DNA from: Chryseobacterium sp. MFBS3-17
GTDB taxonomy: Bacteria > Bacteroidota > Bacteroidia > Flavobacteriales > Weeksellaceae
Length of the DNA: 64,000 nt
Direction of reading: 5' to 3'
Assembly (NCBI RefSeq): GCF_020687745.1
Contig: NZ_JAJEWK010000002.1
Location: 1 to 64,000 of the forward strand
The notes below the pieces were generated by a model. The model worked only from the letters and a program-made list of their open reading frames with translations. It made no database searches and was not told the origin of the DNA. Position numbers and translations under genes: made by a program. Below are positions 7,466 through 14,826 of the stretch, piece after piece; position 1 is the stretch's first letter; the number at the start of each line of letters is the position of its first letter.

Positions 7466-8284
7466 CTATTTGGTGTGCACCACAATTTTTTTGTCTTTAT
7501 TCTTTAGTTTTTTATCCTCATCCCAGAGATCTGCAGTTCTTACGTTGACCCGAATAGTACGGTCATCCAGCTGTTCTACAAAGTCATGTTTCCCTACAAT
7601 TTTCTGAATTGGCCGCTGGAATTTAAGGGTGTGCGTGAAGTTTCCATTCACCATTTTCATCAGATTAAGCATCCCGTCTGCCATTTGTCTGCCATAGGCT
7701 TCTACGGAGTCTGATTTCGTTTTGGGTTTGGGCAAGGGAGTACGTTCCGGCTTCTGCAGGTCGTAAAGGGTTTCCGCTATCTGAAATTTTTCGGTGTCTA
7801 TTTCCAGTTTGCTGCCGTTCCACTGGGCAATATCCTGCAGCGGAATACTTTTCAGTTCCTTTTTATGGGCGAATAGTTCTGCAATTTCTTCAGGCTGCAG
7901 TTTATCGGATTTCAGTGAAATGCCCAGAATTTCACCTTTGTTTTTGTTCAGTTTTACAAACATTTTCTTCAGCGCACCCACTTCCTTTTCATTCAGCACG
8001 ACTTTGCCGTCCTTCTGCATATCGTACAGACTCTTCCATTCCGTTGTAATCTGTTGCAGATCCGGCACAGCGTGAACTGTCTGGTCTTCTGTGCCCAGCA
8101 TTTTCAGCATGCCCATCATACCCTGATCAATCAGGATACTGGATTCCATGCTGGTCGCCGCATCTTTATAGTACGTGGTTTCGGTGTTTACAGAACAGGA
8201 TTGCAGCAGGATGAGTATGCCGGCTGCGAGCCATAGTCCGGATTTCTTGAGCATTTCTTTGATTTTTTCAAATGTATGATTCAA
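7466..8284 (-). CDS. lipoprotein of unknown function
   Basis: This 272-residue protein has a lipoprotein signal peptide with lipobox LQSC (near residue 29). The N-terminus has an alternative start 10 codons later (MLKKSG...) that would give a more usual signal peptide; a weak TAACTTCG box at 8294-8301 favours the longer form. The mature part is rich in Lys and Met and starts with a conserved-looking stretch containing YYKDAATSM. I recognise the general type (a lipoprotein found in Flavobacteriia) but no defined function. It is convergent with serS. Confidence 0.75.
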   Translation of the reverse strand: MNHTFEKIKEMLKKSGLWLAAGILILLQSCSVNTETTYYKDAATSMESSILIDQGMMGMLKMLGTEDQTVHAVPDLQQITTEWKSLYDMQKDGKVVLNEKEVGALKKMFVKLNKNKGEILGISLKSDKLQPEEIAELFAHKKELKSIPLQDIAQWNGSKLEIDTEKFQIAETLYDLQKPERTPLPKPKTKSDSVEAYGRQMADGMLNLMKMVNGNFTHTLKFQRPIQKIVGKHDFVEQLDDRTIRVNVRTADLWDEDKKLKNKDKKIVVHTK

Positions 8285-8375
8285 ATAAAATGCCGAAGTT
8301 AAAGCAAATGTTCTCGGGTGATTTGAAGTGAAAAGACAATCTCAGATAAACCTGCGAATCTCATTGAACAAGATA

Positions 8376-9119
8376 TTAATGACAGGTGGAATGATCTCCG
8401 TGATGATGCTCCGCAGAGTCATTGTGGATGACCTGCATGGCTTCTTCTTTTGGGGAAACAAGTGGGATGCCCAGTTCCATACCACGCAGTACAAATAATC
8501 CGCCGAGGATGAGCATGACTATAGGAACAATCTTCAGGACTTTCAGCCGGAATGCGGAACTCATCATACTTCCGAAGAAGACCACTGCAAACATAAAGGG
8601 AAAAGTACCCAGCCCAAAAGTGGCCATGTACAAAGCGCCCTGCCATATTCCGCCTGCTGCCAGAGATGCGGTGAGCGCCATATAGACCATGCCGCAAGGC
8701 AGAAATCCATTCAGCAATCCTGTAATGAACCGGGACGAATAGCCCGGACGCTGCAGGTATTTGCCGAGATTCATTTTTACAGACAATAAAAACTTTGACA
8801 GGAAGGGAATTTTTGAGGCAAAATCTTTTCCGCCGAATGAAAATACGGCCATAATCATCAGCAAAAGGCCTACTCCTATGGTGAGGTAGCGCTGAATGCC
8901 CGCCACGTGAAATCCTTCGCCTACAATGCCCAGTAAAGCACCCAGCAAAGCGTAGGTACATATTCTGCCCAGGTTGTAAGTGATATTTTGCAGTTGAAAG
9001 TTCAGTGCCTGTTCACGGGTGAGACCCATAGACAAGGCTATGGGGCCGCACATTCCTATGCAGTGAAATCCAGAAGCAAATCCCAGAATCAGTGCCGAAA
9101 GCAAGAGACCGGTTTCCAT
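8376..9119 (-). CDS. sulfite exporter TauE/SafE-like membrane protein of cbb3 locus
   Basis: This 247-residue protein has about six transmembrane helices. Near the N-terminus it carries FHCIGMCGPIALSMG (about residues 18-32), the hallmark of a DsbD_2/TauE-SafE-like branch that commonly sits with cbb3 oxidase genes. The tail ends in a His-rich string (HHHGDHSTCH), suggesting metal handling. It is the last gene of the cbb3 operon, 1 nt after fixH. By context it may help copper supply or redox maturation of the oxidase; this is inference, and sulfite export is only the family name. Confidence 0.82.
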   Translation of the reverse strand: METGLLLSALILGFASGFHCIGMCGPIALSMGLTREQALNFQLQNITYNLGRICTYALLGALLGIVGEGFHVAGIQRYLTIGVGLLLMIMAVFSFGGKDFASKIPFLSKFLLSVKMNLGKYLQRPGYSSRFITGLLNGFLPCGMVYMALTASLAAGGIWQGALYMATFGLGTFPFMFAVVFFGSMMSSAFRLKVLKIVPIVMLILGGLFVLRGMELGIPLVSPKEEAMQVIHNDSAEHHHGDHSTCH

Positions 9120-9120
9120 A

Positions 9121-9573
9121 TTACCATTCTAAATCGTAATCCAACTGATAGTTTTTCTGATCTTTTACCCAGTGCATCCGCAGAACATAATGCCCGTTAA
9201 CCATCACGTTTGCCGGTACAAAGATGCTGTTTCTGTTGTCCAGTTTCATATCCCGGATGATGTCCAGCCGCTGATCATCTGCGCGGTGCAGGTCTATGCG
9301 GAAGGTGCTGTTATTATTATTGATGGCTGCCGGGAAAACAATACGGATTCCTTCTTCGTTCTGTATATACTCAGGTTTTTCTGGAAGCTGTTCTGCCAGT
9401 GTTTTGGCATCAATTACTTTTTGATATTCAAGTTCTTCTTCGTAATAATTTTCGGTGATGAGTTCAGAATTGCTCATGGTACTGGTGAAATAGAAAATAA
9501 GTCCCAGTATAAATAGCATAAATGTTCCCAATGCGATTGCAACGCCGTGTCCCCACGATATTTTCTTCAACAT
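9121..9573 (-). CDS. fixH: FixH-like protein (CcoH), cbb3 oxidase assembly
   Basis: This 150-residue protein has one N-terminal membrane helix (about residues 11-33) and an exported domain, as in FixH/CcoH, which helps assemble the cbb3 oxidase and its copper loading. The beginning (KKISWGHGVAIALGTFMLFI) is typical of Bacteroidota FixH. The exported part ends with a beta-rich stretch (YVLRMHWVKDQKNYQLDYDL). It lies between ccoG and the TauE/SafE-like gene, exactly where this gene is found in related operons. Confidence 0.85.
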   Translation of the reverse strand: MLKKISWGHGVAIALGTFMLFILGLIFYFTSTMSNSELITENYYEEELEYQKVIDAKTLAEQLPEKPEYIQNEEGIRIVFPAAINNNNSTFRIDLHRADDQRLDIIRDMKLDNRNSIFVPANVMVNGHYVLRMHWVKDQKNYQLDYDLEW

Positions 9574-9582
9574 ATTTTTTTA

Positions 9583-11031
9583 TTAAAACTGTAATTTAAA
9601 CGGCCCTTCGAAATAGGTTTCATAATCATCAATAAGTTTACCATTTTCATCGTAAATACCAATGACAATGTTTTGCTTGGCACGGGTAATCTCCTTTTCC
9701 GGGAAACTCACAGAAACAGAACCTTTGGCCATTTCGTCTTTGTTTACATGAATGGATTTCTGGCCTATGGCTCTGACCTCGCCATGTGCCGGGCTGATGA
9801 CTTTGATGGTGATTTCGCGGTCGTTGTTGGTTTTATTCAGCAAGGTGTAATTGTACGTATTATAGATGTAGCCGTCCCGTACCACGTATGAAGTTCCTAC
9901 GGGTTTAATGAATTTTGCTTCCATTTCTGCACGGTTATACAGCAGGAATCCCAGGAATCCGATGAGCAGCATCAGCACTACACTGTAGGCTTTCATCCGG
10001 TTGGTAAATCTGAATGGTTTTTCCGATTCTATTTCATCTTCGGTCGCATACCGAATGAGGCCTTTTGGCAGACCTACTTTCACCATCACTTCATCACAGG
10101 CGTCTATACAGGCGGTGCAGTTTACACACTCCAGTTGTTGTCCGTCGCGGATGTCAATTCCTGTAGGGCATACTACCACGCACTGGTGGCAGTCTATACA
10201 GTCTCCTTTTCCTGCCGCTTTCCGGTCTTCATTTTTTCTCCATTTCGCACGGTTCTCGCCGCGTTTGTAATCGTAGAATACATTAATGGTCTGTTTGTCT
10301 ATCAGTACCCCCTGCAGTCTTCCGTATGGACAAACCAGGGTGCAAACCTGCTCACGGAACCACGCAAATACAAAGTAAAACGCACCGGTAAAGAGAATCA
10401 TGACCAGAAAATTGGTAGGGTGGGCGAAGGGACCTTCTGCCATAATTTGCAGTACCTGCTCGTAACCTACAATATACATGAACATGAAATGGGTAATGAT
10501 GAGGGAAATGAGTGCAAAGATGAACCATTTCAATCCCTTTTTCCAGATCTTCTCAGTATTCCAGGGCTGTTTATCCAGTCGCATCTGCTTGTTTCTGTCG
10601 CCTTCTATGGCATATTCCACTTTGCGGAAAATCATTTCCAGAAATATAGTCTGAGGGCAGATCCACCCGCAGAATATTCTCCCGAAAACTACCGTAAACA
10701 GTAATATGAACACAATAGAAGCGATAGCGCCAAGTGCCAGGATAAAGAAATCCTGAGGATAGAACGGCTGCCCCATAATGTAAAACTCACGATCCAGCAC
10801 ATTAATGAGTAGCATTGGATTTCCGTTTATTTTGATAAATGGAATTCCAAAATAGATGATGAGTAAAACTACAGATACCAGGTACCTGTAATTGGTATAT
10901 TTTCCTTTTGGTTTGCGGGGAAACACCCACTTTCGTTTTCCGGTTTGATCCATAGTTCCCACGGAATCGCGGAATGTTTCCGGATTTAAAACCTGTCCTT
11001 GCCCTCCTTTGTAGTTGGTATCTTCTGACAT
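9583..11031 (-). CDS. ccoG: cbb3 oxidase maturation protein CcoG (FixG), 4Fe-4S
   Basis: This roughly 482-residue membrane iron-sulfur protein is needed for cbb3 maturation, being implicated in copper reduction for the CcoN subunit. It has several membrane helices, a CGWICPQ motif (about residues 120-126) and CTLVCPYG (about 230-237). Two ferredoxin-type clusters follow, seen as CIDCHQCVVVCPTG and CVNCTACIDAC (about 270-315). The C-terminal domain (about 370-482) is the Ig-like FixG domain. An ATG 4 codons upstream (11043) is possible; I prefer MSEDT. It is separated from ccoP by a long inverted repeat (11058-11109) that may limit its expression. Confidence 0.95.
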   Translation of the reverse strand: MSEDTNYKGGQGQVLNPETFRDSVGTMDQTGKRKWVFPRKPKGKYTNYRYLVSVVLLIIYFGIPFIKINGNPMLLINVLDREFYIMGQPFYPQDFFILALGAIASIVFILLFTVVFGRIFCGWICPQTIFLEMIFRKVEYAIEGDRNKQMRLDKQPWNTEKIWKKGLKWFIFALISLIITHFMFMYIVGYEQVLQIMAEGPFAHPTNFLVMILFTGAFYFVFAWFREQVCTLVCPYGRLQGVLIDKQTINVFYDYKRGENRAKWRKNEDRKAAGKGDCIDCHQCVVVCPTGIDIRDGQQLECVNCTACIDACDEVMVKVGLPKGLIRYATEDEIESEKPFRFTNRMKAYSVVLMLLIGFLGFLLYNRAEMEAKFIKPVGTSYVVRDGYIYNTYNYTLLNKTNNDREITIKVISPAHGEVRAIGQKSIHVNKDEMAKGSVSVSFPEKEITRAKQNIVIGIYDENGKLIDDYETYFEGPFKLQF

Positions 11032-11057
11032 TATCTTTAGCAATTATTTTAAAAGAA

Positions 11058-11109
11058 AAAACATAATTCGCTACCTCTTCACTTGTGAATTAATAACGAA
11101 TTATGTTTT
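11058..11109 (-). terminator. nested inverted repeat, candidate attenuator between ccoP and ccoG
   Basis: AAAACATAATTCG (11058-11070) and CGAATTATGTTTT (11097-11109) form a perfect 13-bp stem. Its 26-nt loop carries an inner hairpin (TTCAC TT GTGAA, 11078-11089). In the minus direction the stem runs into TTTTTTCTTTT. The position between structural and accessory genes suggests partial termination or mRNA processing. Confidence 0.7.
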
Positions 11110-11128
11110 CTATATTTTTCAAAGTTTC

Positions 11129-12010
11129 TTATTCTTTTTCCCAGTTGGCCGGGTCTCCTTGCGGAGCAGCCCCTCCTTCAGCCACAGTTATTGGTTGTTT
11201 TTCCTGGTTAATATGATAAATATAGGCAGCCACATTCTGGATGTCAAATCCTGTAAGTACCCCGTTTTTTCCGAATGCCTGCATGGTAGGGTTGTTCTGG
11301 GAACCGTTTTCAACCATGTGGAAAACCGTTTTGAAAAGCGTGGATTCCGGCTGGTTAATCCAGTAGTTATCTGTAAGGTTGGGCCCAATTCCTCCTTTAC
11401 CATTGTCCATATGACAGGACACACAGTTGGTTTTAAAAACCTCTTCACCTGCAGCAATATTATCTGCAGAATATACTGCATTTTCTATAGTTGGTGGCGG
11501 CGTTTCTTCCATCCATTTAGCAATACTCGCAATCTGCTCTTTGTGCTCTATTTCATATTCCTTAATAGGATCTGCAAAATCCGTAAGGAAGAAAGAGGCC
11601 ATGTACAGAACACAATATGCTACGCCGAAGTAGAAGAGTCCCAGCCACCATTTCGGCAACTGATTGTCCAGCTCCATAATCCCGTCAAACCCGTGGTCGA
11701 TAAGGATATCTTTTTCTTCAGTATTAGACTGCTTCTTGAATGCTCCCTTGTACAGCCCTACGAAGTAGTTTTCTTTCTTCAGTTCCAGATACTGAGCCTT
11801 CTCTTCTGGAGATAATTTTTTAAAACGGTCGTTTTCTATAAGGTCACCAATGGCGTGGTGAATAAATGACATAATGATACCGATTACTACCGTTCCCCAA
11901 AAATAAGGCGAGGAGAAGAATGCTGTGCTTTGCACAAACATATAATAAACGATGAATAACAATACCAGTACAATAATAATGTTAATGTAAACCGGGGTTC
12001 TCTGTTTCAT
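11129..12010 (-). CDS. ccoP: cbb3-type cytochrome c oxidase subunit III (CcoP), single heme
   Basis: This 293-residue subunit passes electrons from periplasmic donors to CcoO and CcoN. It has two membrane helices near the N-terminus (about residues 7-50) and one more around 145-165. A periplasmic cytochrome c domain follows with a single heme-attachment motif CVSCH (about 212-216) and a likely axial Met near the C-terminus (NPTMQAF). Proteobacterial CcoP usually has two such motifs; only one is visible here, as in other Bacteroidota. It sits 5 nt after ccoQ in the operon. Confidence 0.94.
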   Translation of the reverse strand: MKQRTPVYINIIIVLVLLFIVYYMFVQSTAFFSSPYFWGTVVIGIIMSFIHHAIGDLIENDRFKKLSPEEKAQYLELKKENYFVGLYKGAFKKQSNTEEKDILIDHGFDGIMELDNQLPKWWLGLFYFGVAYCVLYMASFFLTDFADPIKEYEIEHKEQIASIAKWMEETPPPTIENAVYSADNIAAGEEVFKTNCVSCHMDNGKGGIGPNLTDNYWINQPESTLFKTVFHMVENGSQNNPTMQAFGKNGVLTGFDIQNVAAYIYHINQEKQPITVAEGGAAPQGDPANWEKE

Positions 12011-12015
12011 GATGG

Positions 12016-12210
12016 TTAATTATTTGAATTAAATGGTTGGTCATCGTCCAAAGGGGCACGCTCTTCATCACGATAATATTTTTTTGGCCTGCTGAATACA
12101 TAAAATATCAGTCCCAGAAAAAATATCAGTAGTGCCAGCAGGGAGAATATCTGCAGTAATGATGCATAATCTCCGTTCGCCATTATATCCTTTAAACTTT
12201 GAGGTATCAT
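12016..12210 (-). CDS. ccoQ: CcoQ/FixQ-like small cbb3 oxidase subunit
   Basis: This 64-residue protein has one membrane helix (about residues 18-42) followed by a charged tail (SRPKKYYRDEERAPLDDDQP), the usual layout of CcoQ, which stabilises the assembled oxidase. It lies between ccoNO and ccoP, which is its expected place. The family is poorly conserved, so the call rests mainly on size, topology and position. Confidence 0.85.
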   Translation of the reverse strand: MIPQSLKDIMANGDYASLLQIFSLLALLIFFLGLIFYVFSRPKKYYRDEERAPLDDDQPFNSNN

Positions 12211-12228
12211 AATCTTATTTACTGATGA

Positions 12229-14490
12229 TTAATCGATACTTGCGGTTTGAATTTCGGTCGTTTTAATGTCTGTTCCCAATCTTTGCAGATAAGCAATCAG
12301 TGCAATAATCTCCTTTTTCTCCAGTTCGCCTGCCGGTCTTGTAGCGTATGCTGCTTTCAAATCCGGTGCTTCCGCATAAATATCTTTTACAATCTTGGCA
12401 GCCTGGTTATCTGCCCACTGGTCGGCACTGTCTATCTCTGCTTTGGTGTATGGAACATCAAACGTGGTTTTGAGACGATTCAGTTTTGCAGTCATAGTAG
12501 ATCTGTCCAGGTCTTTGGCAATCAGCCATGGATATCTTGGCATAATGGAACCTGCAGAGGTAGATCTCGGGTTGTACATATGCTTGTAATGCCATGAACT
12601 TGGGTTCTTGCCTCCCTGTCTGTGCAAATCTGGACCGGTTCTCTTAGATCCCCAAAGGAACGGGCGGTCATATACAAACTCACCTGCTTTGGAGTATTGT
12701 CCGTTTTTACCGTTAAAACGTACCACTTCATCACGGAACGGACGAATCATCTGCGAGTGACAGGAGTTACAGCCTTCACGGATATACAGGTCTCTTCCTT
12801 CCAGTTCCAGTGGTGAGTAAGGTTTTACCGCCGAAATGGTTGGAACGTTTTCCTTGATGGTCAGCGTAGGAATAATCTGAACAGCACCACCTATCGCAAC
12901 TGCCACGAAAGCGAGAATGGACAGCAATACCGGCATTCTTTCCAGCCAAAGGTGTTTACCTTCTCCTTCTTTACGTTCATTACTGATTTTGGCCAGTGCA
13001 GGTGCTTCTGCAGGAACTTCTTTCTGGAAAGAACCTGATCTTACAGTAGCAACAACGTTAATACACATCAGGATTGCTCCGGAGATATACAGGAATCCTC
13101 CTACAAATCTCATGATATAATAAGGAATAATCGCCGTTACAGTATCCAGCCACTGCTTATAAACCAGCGTTCCGTCCGGATTAAATTGTTTCCACATCAG
13201 TCCCTGAGTGAATCCGGCGATATATAATGGAACGGCGTAGAATATAATACCTAAAGTTCCAAGCCAGAAGTGCCAGTTGGCCAGTTTTACAGACCAAAGT
13301 TTGGTTCTCCACATAATCGGCAGCAGGTAGTAAATCATACCAAATGCCATGAATCCGTTCCAGCCCAGTGCACCTACGTGTACGTGACCGATTACCCAGT
13401 CTGTGTAGTGACCGATTTTATTTAAAGTTTTTGTAGCCAGCAAAGGACCTTCGAAGGTGGCCATACCATAACAGGTTACCGCAACCACGAAGAATTTCAA
13501 TACCGGATTTTCTCTTACTTTATCCCAGGCTCCACGCAGGGTAAGAAGTCCGTTCAGCATCCCTCCCCAGGACGGAGCGATCAGCATGATGGAGAATCCG
13601 GTGGCCAGAGCTTGTGCCCAGCCTGGAAGCGCCGTGTACTGTAAGTGGTGAGGACCGGCCCAGATGTATACGAAAATCAGTGACCAGAAGTGGATGATGG
13701 ATAATTTATAGGAGAAAACCGGGCGGTCCGCTGCTTTTGGCAGGAAATAATACATGAGCCCCAGAATAGGAGTCGTCAGTACAAAAGCTACTGCATTATG
13801 CCCATACCACCATTGTACCAATGCATCCTTCACACCTGAATAAGCGGAATACGATTTCCAGCCGGCAAAAGATACCGGAACTTCCAGGTTATTGAAGATG
13901 TGCAGCATGGCAATAGCAATCCACGTGCCCAGGTAGAACCAGATCGCTACATACAGGTGGCGCACTCTTCTTCTGGCAATGGTTCCGAACATATTGATTC
14001 CGAAAATCACCCAGATTACCGTAATCAAAATGTCTATCGGCCATTCATGTTCTGCATATTCCTTGGAGGTATTGATCCCCATGAAGAAAGTAATTACTAC
14101 CGCTACAATCATTAACTGCCAGCCCCAGAAGTGAATCCACGAAAGGGTGTCACTGTACATTCTTGTTTTCAGTAAACGCTGCATAGAATAATATGCACCG
14201 GCAAAGAATCCGTTACAGACAAAGGCGAAAATCACGGCACTTGTGTGCAACATCCGGATTCTTCCGAAGCCAAATGCACCCTGGGAGTTGATCAATCCCT
14301 GAATGTTGCCGGCTGCAAGACTTTTGATGGTGTCATCATCAGTACCGAGGAAAAATTCCGGTAATTCGGGATAGAACAGCATGAGGGCTGCCGTAAGTCC
14401 GAACAGGAATCCTACCACACCAAAGACAACCGTCGCGTACAGGAATGCCCGGACAATACTATTGTCATAACTAAACTTTTGTGTTTCCAT
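12229..14490 (-). CDS. ccoNO: fused cbb3-type cytochrome c oxidase subunits I and II (CcoNO)
   Basis: This 753-residue protein joins CcoN and CcoO in one chain. The CcoN part (about residues 1-480) has twelve or so helices and the heme and copper ligands in LHTSAV, YGHNAV, GPHHLQYTALPGW and VIGHVHVGALGWNG. It is the O2-reducing, proton-pumping core. The CcoO part (about 520-753) is a periplasmic mono-heme cytochrome with EGCNSCHSQMIRPF (about 575-588) and downstream MPRYPWL. The fusion is common in Bacteroidota. The oxidase has high oxygen affinity, so the cluster supports respiration at low oxygen. Confidence 0.97.
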   Translation of the reverse strand: METQKFSYDNSIVRAFLYATVVFGVVGFLFGLTAALMLFYPELPEFFLGTDDDTIKSLAAGNIQGLINSQGAFGFGRIRMLHTSAVIFAFVCNGFFAGAYYSMQRLLKTRMYSDTLSWIHFWGWQLMIVAVVITFFMGINTSKEYAEHEWPIDILITVIWVIFGINMFGTIARRRVRHLYVAIWFYLGTWIAIAMLHIFNNLEVPVSFAGWKSYSAYSGVKDALVQWWYGHNAVAFVLTTPILGLMYYFLPKAADRPVFSYKLSIIHFWSLIFVYIWAGPHHLQYTALPGWAQALATGFSIMLIAPSWGGMLNGLLTLRGAWDKVRENPVLKFFVVAVTCYGMATFEGPLLATKTLNKIGHYTDWVIGHVHVGALGWNGFMAFGMIYYLLPIMWRTKLWSVKLANWHFWLGTLGIIFYAVPLYIAGFTQGLMWKQFNPDGTLVYKQWLDTVTAIIPYYIMRFVGGFLYISGAILMCINVVATVRSGSFQKEVPAEAPALAKISNERKEGEGKHLWLERMPVLLSILAFVAVAIGGAVQIIPTLTIKENVPTISAVKPYSPLELEGRDLYIREGCNSCHSQMIRPFRDEVVRFNGKNGQYSKAGEFVYDRPFLWGSKRTGPDLHRQGGKNPSSWHYKHMYNPRSTSAGSIMPRYPWLIAKDLDRSTMTAKLNRLKTTFDVPYTKAEIDSADQWADNQAAKIVKDIYAEAPDLKAAYATRPAGELEKKEIIALIAYLQRLGTDIKTTEIQTASID

Positions 14491-14495
14491 ATCAA

Positions 14496-14702
14496 TTAAT
14501 CACTTTTTTCTTCTGATTTATTTGCAGATTTATTTTGGTCATCTTCGTGTCGGTCAGCAGGATTGTCACGGTCCAGCAACATCCTGATCGCGGGCGATTC
14601 ATCATCTTCAAACTGCCCTTTTCTTGCATTGTAGATGAAGATAATCAGGAATACTACTCCTACAGAGACGCTGCAAATGATCATCAAGTAGAGTATATCC
14701 AT
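14496..14702 (-). CDS. ccoS: CcoS, cbb3 oxidase assembly protein
   Basis: This 68-residue protein has one N-terminal membrane helix (about residues 3-25) and an acidic cytosolic tail, as in CcoS, which is needed to insert heme and copper into the oxidase. The conserved stretch ARKGQFEDDESPA (about 29-41) fits the family. I set the start at 14702 (MDILYLM); a longer start 12 codons upstream would cover the promoter box at 14712-14719. It lies 5 nt before ccoNO. Confidence 0.88.
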   Translation of the reverse strand: MDILYLMIICSVSVGVVFLIIFIYNARKGQFEDDESPAIRMLLDRDNPADRHEDDQNKSANKSEEKSD

Positions 14703-14711
14703 ATTGTAAGG

Positions 14712-14739
14712 CAAATTTAGTAATATATGAAAGCCCAAA
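14712..14739 (-). promoter_or_regulatory. promoter of ccoS-ccoNO operon
   Basis: On the minus strand TAAATTTG (14712-14719) lies 9 nt before the ccoS start. TTTG at 14736-14739 could be the -33 box, though the 16-nt gap is short. It would separate ccoS and the oxidase genes from ccoI. Confidence 0.5.
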
Positions 14740-14800
14740 TTTAAAGAAAAATAATGATATTAATCAGTAAACACCAAAATCAATTAATTTAAAATGTTTC

Positions 14801-14826
14801 TAAATAAGACCAAAAATTCTTATTTA
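14801..14826 (-). terminator. inverted repeat at the end of ccoI
   Basis: TAAATAAGA (14801-14809) and TCTTATTTA (14818-14826) form a 9-bp AT-rich stem overlapping the ccoI stop codon. There is no T run after it, so it is a weak terminator or an mRNA 3'-end stabiliser. Confidence 0.4.
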
